Shown here: positions 59,294-64,000 of the stretch, piece by piece
Position numbering within the stretch: the first letter of the stretch is position 1
How the letters are laid out: the number at the start of each line of letters is the position of its first letter
NCBI GenBank assembly: GCA_902790465.1
Contig: CADASF010000009.1
Location: 1-64,000, forward strand
Length of the DNA stretch: 64,000 nucleotides
Reading direction: 5' to 3'
Origin: an uncultured bacterium
GTDB taxonomy: Bacteria > Vulcanimicrobiota > CADAWZ01
Made by a program: the position numbers and the translations under genes
The notes under the pieces: generated by a model
Told to the model about the DNA's origin: nothing
The model's database searches: none
What the model saw: the letters and a program-made list of their open reading frames with translations, nothing else

Positions 59294-60367
59294 TTATAAT
59301 CTTGCGAATGCTAATTCTGTTGTTCCTATTTTTATAACATCTCCAGTTTTTAATTGATGTTGTTTGACTGGGTTGTTATTTATAAGCATTCCACTTGTGC
59401 TTATGTCATGGATTGTAAATGTTGAGCCATTTTCAAGGGTTATTACAGCATGTCTTGAAGCAATTTTTGGGAGTTTATCGTCTTCAGCTGCTTCATCTTC
59501 TAATACGAAATCGCATTCTTTATCTGTTCCTATGGAAACTTGATTTTGTGATTCGTAATATTTGAATCTATATCCGTTATTTGCACCTTTTCTTATATTT
59601 ATCTGTGCAACAACTCTTCCTGTTGGAGTAGCTTTTTTAGCAGGTGCAGGTTGTGGCTGAGCTGAAGGAGGTGGAGTTGTTACTGTTGGTTGCATAAATG
59701 ATGAAGTGGGAGTTTGCATTGTTCCCATTCCAGTATTTGTTACTGGAGTATCAAATGAATTTGTAGGAGTTCCAAATCCTGCATTTTGTTGATTTTGTTG
59801 AATTTCTCCTGCATTATTTTCCATTTGTAACATCATTTCTTGATTTTTACATGACTCGCAAATGGTATTTCCTGGTAAAACTTTTCCTCCGCATTTTTGA
59901 CAAACAGATTTAGATTTTCCTTTTCCTGCTAATACGACAGCTATTATTATTATAAGAATTAAAACACCGCCACCAATAGCTACATGCATAATTCCTAAAC
60001 CATAAGGTTTTAACATTGCTTCGATTGGATTGGAAGGTGTTTCTTCTACTGGTTGTACTGGTTGTTTTGATCCTTCAGCAGGTGTTGTTTCGTTTTTAGT
60101 TTCTGTATTTGCTTGAGGTTCTTCTTTTACTGTTTTTTCATCTGTTGTATTTGTTGTCTGTGAATCTTGTTTAACAGGAACTTCTTTTTGTGTTGTTTTT
60201 GTAGGAACAACTTTTTTAGGAACTTGTTTTGTTCCTGTTGTTTTTTGTTGTACGGGAGCTTTTTTAGCAGGTGGTGGAGCTGCAATACTACATTCTGCTG
60301 TTATTAAAAAGCATATAACAAGAAGAGGTATAATAAGATTTATCTTTTTTAGAATATACCCATACAT
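59294..60367 (-). CDS. Membrane-anchored FHA-domain protein with zinc ribbon
   Basis: The 357-residue protein has a signal peptide or N-terminal anchor (about 8-29), a Pro/Thr/Lys-rich periplasmic-type stretch (30-115), a transmembrane helix (VAIGGGVLILIIIIAVVLAG, about 128-147), a zinc ribbon (CQKCGG...CESCKNQ, about 156-175), a Gln/Thr/Pro-rich linker and a C-terminal FHA domain (about 255-357; SIGTDKECDF, SRHAVITLENGS, STSGMLINNNPV), which binds phosphothreonine peptides. A kinase for it is not adjacent; kinase-type genes at 9826 and 52259 are candidates. ATG 60367 follows ggagat. Confidence 0.88.
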   Translation of the reverse strand: MYGYILKKINLIIPLLVICFLITAECSIAAPPPAKKAPVQQKTTGTKQVPKKVVPTKTTQKEVPVKQDSQTTNTTDEKTVKEEPQANTETKNETTPAEGSKQPVQPVEETPSNPIEAMLKPYGLGIMHVAIGGGVLILIIIIAVVLAGKGKSKSVCQKCGGKVLPGNTICESCKNQEMMLQMENNAGEIQQNQQNAGFGTPTNSFDTPVTNTGMGTMQTPTSSFMQPTVTTPPPSAQPQPAPAKKATPTGRVVAQINIRKGANNGYRFKYYESQNQVSIGTDKECDFVLEDEAAEDDKLPKIASRHAVITLENGSTFTIHDISTSGMLINNNPVKQHQLKTGDVIKIGTTELAFARL

Positions 60368-60513
60368 AAAAACATATCTCCTTTTGAGTGTTTTATAATT
60401 TATCTTATTTAATTAATTTTACTTTGTTTTCAAAAAACCTTCAAAAAAACATTGATAATAATTACATATTATAATATAATTATTTTCTGCTTATAATTTT
60501 AGGGGATTTAATA

Positions 60514-62877
60514 ATGTTTTTTTTAAAAAAGAAATTTTTTGAATATTCAATAAAAGAGAAAATTATATTTATTTTTCTTTCTCTTTTTGTTATTTTGTTT
60601 TTCTCTTGTTTGCTCTATATATTGATTCCTATCAAATCAAAGGATTTGATTAAGATTTCAGAATTTTCTGGTGTTATTTTGGATAGAAATGATATGATTT
60701 TGAGAAATGTTTTTTCTGAAAATGATGTTATAACATCTGAATTTGTCAATTCAAAAGAAATTTCTGAAAATATGAAAAAAGCCATTATCTCTGTTGAAGA
60801 TAAGCGTTTTTATTCCCATATTGGCATTGATTTTAGAAGTCTTGCAAGAGCTTTTTTATTGAATTTAAAAGAAATGAAAATTGTTGCTGGTGGTTCTACT
60901 ATAACGCAACAGTTATCAAAACTTATTTTAAAAAATGAGAAAAGAACTTTTTTAGCTAAAATATGTGAAACTCTTTTAGCATTGAGAATTGAATTATATT
61001 TGACTAAAGATGATATTTTATCACTATATTTAAATAGGGTTTCTTATGGTTCATATTTGCAGGGGATAGGAGAGGCTTCAGAATGTTATTTTGGAAAAAA
61101 ACCTTCTGAATTATCTATTGCTCAGTCTGCTTTTTTGGCTTCTATTCCTCTTTTGCCATCATATTATGATCCCTATAGAAATATTGAGGCTGTTTTTGAG
61201 AGAAAAGATTTGATTTTATCTCTGATGAAGGAACAGGGATTGATTTCAGAATTAGAATATAGGAATGCACTTGATGAAAAAATTGTCGTACAATCACCAA
61301 ATTTCCAATTTGAAGCTCCACATTTTTGTGATTATTTGATATCTGAATACAAAAAAAATAATAAAACTATTCATGGCAAAATTCGAACAACTCTTGATTT
61401 AAAATTGCAACATGAAGTAGAAAATATATTGAAGTCTTCTGTATTTTCTTTAAATAAAAATAATGTTACAAATGGGGCCGTTTTGGTTATTGACAATAAA
61501 ACAGGTAATATTCTTTCAATGGTTGGCTCTGTTGATTTTTTTGAAAAAGATGGACAAGTAAATGGATGTTTGGCTACAAGGCAAGCTGGTTCTACACTTA
61601 AGCCATTTGTTTATGCTCTTGCTCTCGAGTCAGGAATGATGGCTTCAGATATAATTCCTGATATAAAGATAACTGTAAATGATCAAAATGGTTCTTTTTC
61701 TCCTTTAAATTATGATAGAAAATATCATGGACCAGTGAGGTTGAGAAATGCCTTGGCATGTTCTTATAATATTCCTGCCTTTAGAACAGTTCTTGACATA
61801 GGAGTTGGCAACTTATACAAAAGATTAAAAGAGATTGGGTTTTCATCATTGGATAAAAGACCTGAATGGTATGGTCCTGGTATTGCATTGGGGAATGGTG
61901 AAGTTTCATTAAAAGAGCTTGTTTCTGCTTATAGATGTTTTTCTAATAATGGAAAAACAATAACAACTAAATTTTTGCTTGAAGATGATGTTCATGAGTC
62001 CGAAAATGTTTTTTCAGATAAGGTTTCTTATATAATTTTTGACATTTTATCTGATAATGAAGCTAGAACACCTGCTTTTGGAAGGAATAGTTATCTAAGA
62101 CTTCCTTTTAAATGTGCCGTAAAAACAGGAACAACTAAAAATTATAGGGATAATTGGTGTATTGGTACTACATCAGAATATACAGTAGGAGTTTGGGTCG
62201 GTAATTTTGACAGTTCTTCAATGAAAAATATATCAGGTGTAACAGGAGCTGGACCTGTATTTTATAATATCATGAGATATTTATATAAAAATTCGAAACC
62301 TGAAGATGTTGCATGCCCTGAAGGAATAATTCAAAAAAAAGTATGTTCTCTTTCTGGAAAACTTCCAAATCCTTATTGTAAAGATATTGTGAAAGAATTG
62401 TTTATTTCTGAATCAATGTCTCCGACAGAAGAATGTTATTTTCATAAATTGTTGAATATAGATGTTAGAACGGGCTATTTAGCCAGTGATTCTGTCTCTA
62501 AAAAATATTTAAAAGCAAAAGTTTGTGAAATATATCCAGATATTTATTATGAATGGGCTAAAGAAAAAGGAATAAAAAATTTTAGTGAGAAAATAATATC
62601 GAATTTTTCAAATTCAAGAAAAAAGTTGAATATAACTTTTCCTTCTGATGGTGATGTTTTTGTAATAGATAAAACTGTTGAAGAAGAACATCAAAAGATA
62701 GTTTTTCACTTAGTCTGTTTAGGTAATTTAAATAGGGTTACTTGGAAATTAAATGGGAAAATATTAGGAGAGGTTAAAGAACCTTTTTCTTATGAATGGA
62801 AATTAAAAGAGGGTAATTATATTTTGGAAGCAATTTCAGAAAATGGCTCTGACAGTGTTTCTTTTACTGTTAAATAA
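60514..62877 (+). CDS. pbpC: Penicillin-binding protein 1C (PbpC-type peptidoglycan synthase)
   Basis: The 787-residue protein has one membrane anchor (about 17-38) and a GT51 glycosyltransferase with EDKRFYSHIGIDFRS and GGSTITQQLSKL. The transpeptidase domain has its catalytic Ser in AGSTLKPFVYAL, the SYN-like motif ACSYNIPAF and KTGTTKNYRDNW. The C-terminal region resembles the BiPBP_C domain of PbpC (SLSGKLPNPYCK, then a beta-rich ITFPSDGDVF...). The order identifies the PbpC subclass of bifunctional class A synthases. It is monocistronic, ribosome site aggggat. No alpha-2-macroglobulin partner gene is adjacent. Confidence 0.92.
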   Translation: MFFLKKKFFEYSIKEKIIFIFLSLFVILFFSCLLYILIPIKSKDLIKISEFSGVILDRNDMILRNVFSENDVITSEFVNSKEISENMKKAIISVEDKRFYSHIGIDFRSLARAFLLNLKEMKIVAGGSTITQQLSKLILKNEKRTFLAKICETLLALRIELYLTKDDILSLYLNRVSYGSYLQGIGEASECYFGKKPSELSIAQSAFLASIPLLPSYYDPYRNIEAVFERKDLILSLMKEQGLISELEYRNALDEKIVVQSPNFQFEAPHFCDYLISEYKKNNKTIHGKIRTTLDLKLQHEVENILKSSVFSLNKNNVTNGAVLVIDNKTGNILSMVGSVDFFEKDGQVNGCLATRQAGSTLKPFVYALALESGMMASDIIPDIKITVNDQNGSFSPLNYDRKYHGPVRLRNALACSYNIPAFRTVLDIGVGNLYKRLKEIGFSSLDKRPEWYGPGIALGNGEVSLKELVSAYRCFSNNGKTITTKFLLEDDVHESENVFSDKVSYIIFDILSDNEARTPAFGRNSYLRLPFKCAVKTGTTKNYRDNWCIGTTSEYTVGVWVGNFDSSSMKNISGVTGAGPVFYNIMRYLYKNSKPEDVACPEGIIQKKVCSLSGKLPNPYCKDIVKELFISESMSPTEECYFHKLLNIDVRTGYLASDSVSKKYLKAKVCEIYPDIYYEWAKEKGIKNFSEKIISNFSNSRKKLNITFPSDGDVFVIDKTVEEEHQKIVFHLVCLGNLNRVTWKLNGKILGEVKEPFSYEWKLKEGNYILEAISENGSDSVSFTVK

Positions 62878-62943
62878 TATCAATTTTTACTCGTTATATT
62901 AAAAAAAATAGTACAAGAAGTAATTTTCAAGAGGTGTAAAAAG

Positions 62944-63828
62944 ATGAATACTCGCCTGATTGGAACTTTTGGAAGTTTTCCTTCTGATAAAGAAGATTAC
63001 GAAAAATCAGATGTTGTTATAATTCCCATGGGCTATGAGGAATCAACATGTTATATTCCAGGAACTAAATTTGGACCAAGTGCAATAATAGAAGCCTCAC
63101 ATTATTTGGAATTTTACGATATAGAATTAGATTATGATGCTTCAAACAATAAAAAAATTTATACATTGCCTGAAACTGAATTTACAAAAAGTTCTATTTC
63201 TGAAGCAATGAATGAAATTGAACATTATATAAATTTACATGCTAAAAAAGATAAATTTATGATTGTTTTGGGTGGAGAACATTCAATAACTCCTCCTATT
63301 GTAAAGGTTTGGAAAAAATTGTATTCTGATTTATCTGTTTTACATTTTGATGCACATAGTGATATGAGGGATTTATATGAAGGTTCTAAATTTAGCCATG
63401 CATGTCCAATGAGAAGATGTAGGGAAATATGTCCTGTTGTACAAGTTGGTATAAGAAGTATGGGACCAGAAGAGGCTTCTTATATAAAAGAACAGGGATT
63501 GAATAAATATATTTTTTATGCCAAAGATATGGCTTTATGGGATATAGATAAAATTTTGAGTTTACTTTCAGATAATGTCTATATATCTTTTGATTTTGAT
63601 TGTTTTGATCCCTCTATAATGCCTTCTGTTGGCACTCCTGAGCCAGGTGGACCAGGTTGGTATCAAATTTTATCCATATTAAAAAAGTGTTTTGAAACTA
63701 AAAATGTTGTAGCATGTGATGCTGTTGAGCTTTGTCCAGCCAATGGAAATAATCATGCATCATTCACTGCTGCTTCTTTGATTTACAAAATGATTTCTTA
63801 TAAATTTTCTTTATCAAAAAACATATAA
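62944..63828 (+). CDS. speB: Agmatinase (ureohydrolase family)
   Basis: The 294-residue protein contains all the dimanganese ligand motifs of the arginase/agmatinase family: GGEHSIT, HFDAHSDMRD and SFDFDCFDPSIMPSVGTPEP. SHACPMRRC and VQVGIRSM in between suit agmatinase (agmatine to putrescine and urea) rather than arginase, giving a route to polyamines. Cytoplasmic. It starts 66 bp after pbpC behind aagaggtg, so it may be co-transcribed with it. Confidence 0.9.
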   Translation: MNTRLIGTFGSFPSDKEDYEKSDVVIIPMGYEESTCYIPGTKFGPSAIIEASHYLEFYDIELDYDASNNKKIYTLPETEFTKSSISEAMNEIEHYINLHAKKDKFMIVLGGEHSITPPIVKVWKKLYSDLSVLHFDAHSDMRDLYEGSKFSHACPMRRCREICPVVQVGIRSMGPEEASYIKEQGLNKYIFYAKDMALWDIDKILSLLSDNVYISFDFDCFDPSIMPSVGTPEPGGPGWYQILSILKKCFETKNVVACDAVELCPANGNNHASFTAASLIYKMISYKFSLSKNI

Positions 63829-63976
63829 AACATATTTTATATATTGAAGGATTTTATTTTTTTATAAAGAATTTTTGTCTAAATAGCATTTTCAGAATTC
63901 AGAGTTTTCAACAATTATTTGTAGTTTTAAGTAAAATTAAATCTACGAAAAAAATTTAAAAGGAGATTTAAAAACA

Positions 63977-64000
63977 GTGCTTAAAAAATTAGCTGTATTG
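63977..64000 (+). CDS. Start of a gene running off the window
   Basis: GTG 63977 follows a strong ribosome site (aaaaggaga). Only eight codons (basic, then hydrophobic: LKKLAVL) are visible, as in a signal peptide. Product unknown. Confidence 0.5.

Overview
The window is one strongly AT-rich bacterial chromosome segment. Both strands are coded, intergenic gaps are short, and rho-independent terminators are frequent. The gene content suggests an anaerobe: ferredoxin-linked aldo/keto reductases, an 8Fe-type ferredoxin and oxygen-sensitive radical SAM enzymes. Peptidoglycan division and synthesis genes (ftsZ, amidase, pbpC) and lipoprotein signals point to a walled, probably diderm cell. BspA-type LRR and Sel1-repeat proteins are common in host-associated or sediment anaerobes. 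I cannot place the phylum; an uncultured lineage such as Riflebacteria is only a guess. No tRNA or rRNA was seen.

Layout. 1-1640: non-coding, with hairpins, direct repeats, a 21-bp tandem repeat and a 12-repeat CRISPR array of Cas12a type at 813-1560, with no cas1/cas2/cas4 nearby. 1774-7706: small accessory genes (acyltransferase, broken LRR gene, membrane/zinc-ribbon proteins) and a lipoate ligase. 7822-25890, extending to 27463: a large one-direction TerY-P cluster (two VWA proteins, PP2C phosphatase, protein kinase with zinc ribbon, SF1 helicase, McrB-like AAA with coiled coil, giant DUF2357/McrC-like protein, unknowns, Ycf46-like AAA) ending in a predicted nuclease/pore protein. 27645-33996: a receiver-like plus histidine-kinase-like pair and three Sel1-repeat proteins. 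34131-37574: a divergent Cas12a. 37962-43100: two aldo/keto reductase genes, a decayed copy of the pair, and a broken type III methyltransferase between them. 43283-64000: mostly core functions (LipS1/LipS2-type radical SAM pair, amidase, FtsZ, DUF1015, ferredoxin with a structured leader, pseudokinase/PQQ protein, lipoproteins, FHA protein, PbpC, agmatinase).

Main discovery. The Cas12a at 34131-37574 appears to be naturally nuclease-dead. The RuvC-I Asp is Ser708, the RuvC-III Asp is Ile1103 and the Nuc-domain Arg is Gln1065; only the RuvC-II Glu813 remains. Roughly 85 residues, covering most of the PAM-interacting domain, are missing. The pre-crRNA-processing residues (His633, Lys642, Lys659) are kept with exactly the FnCas12a spacing. 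The reading frame is intact, so the protein looks selected for guide-RNA processing and binding without cleavage. The CRISPR array 33 kb upstream has repeats with a compensatory change in the Cas12a stem and is the obvious candidate guide source. This could be a guide-directed regulator or an RNA/ssDNA-binding system, perhaps linked to the defence-like TerY-P island between the array and the effector; that link is inference.

Genome decay is visible: remnant duplicates of lplA and of both aldo/keto reductases, a broken mod gene, and an LRR gene split at an A7 run.
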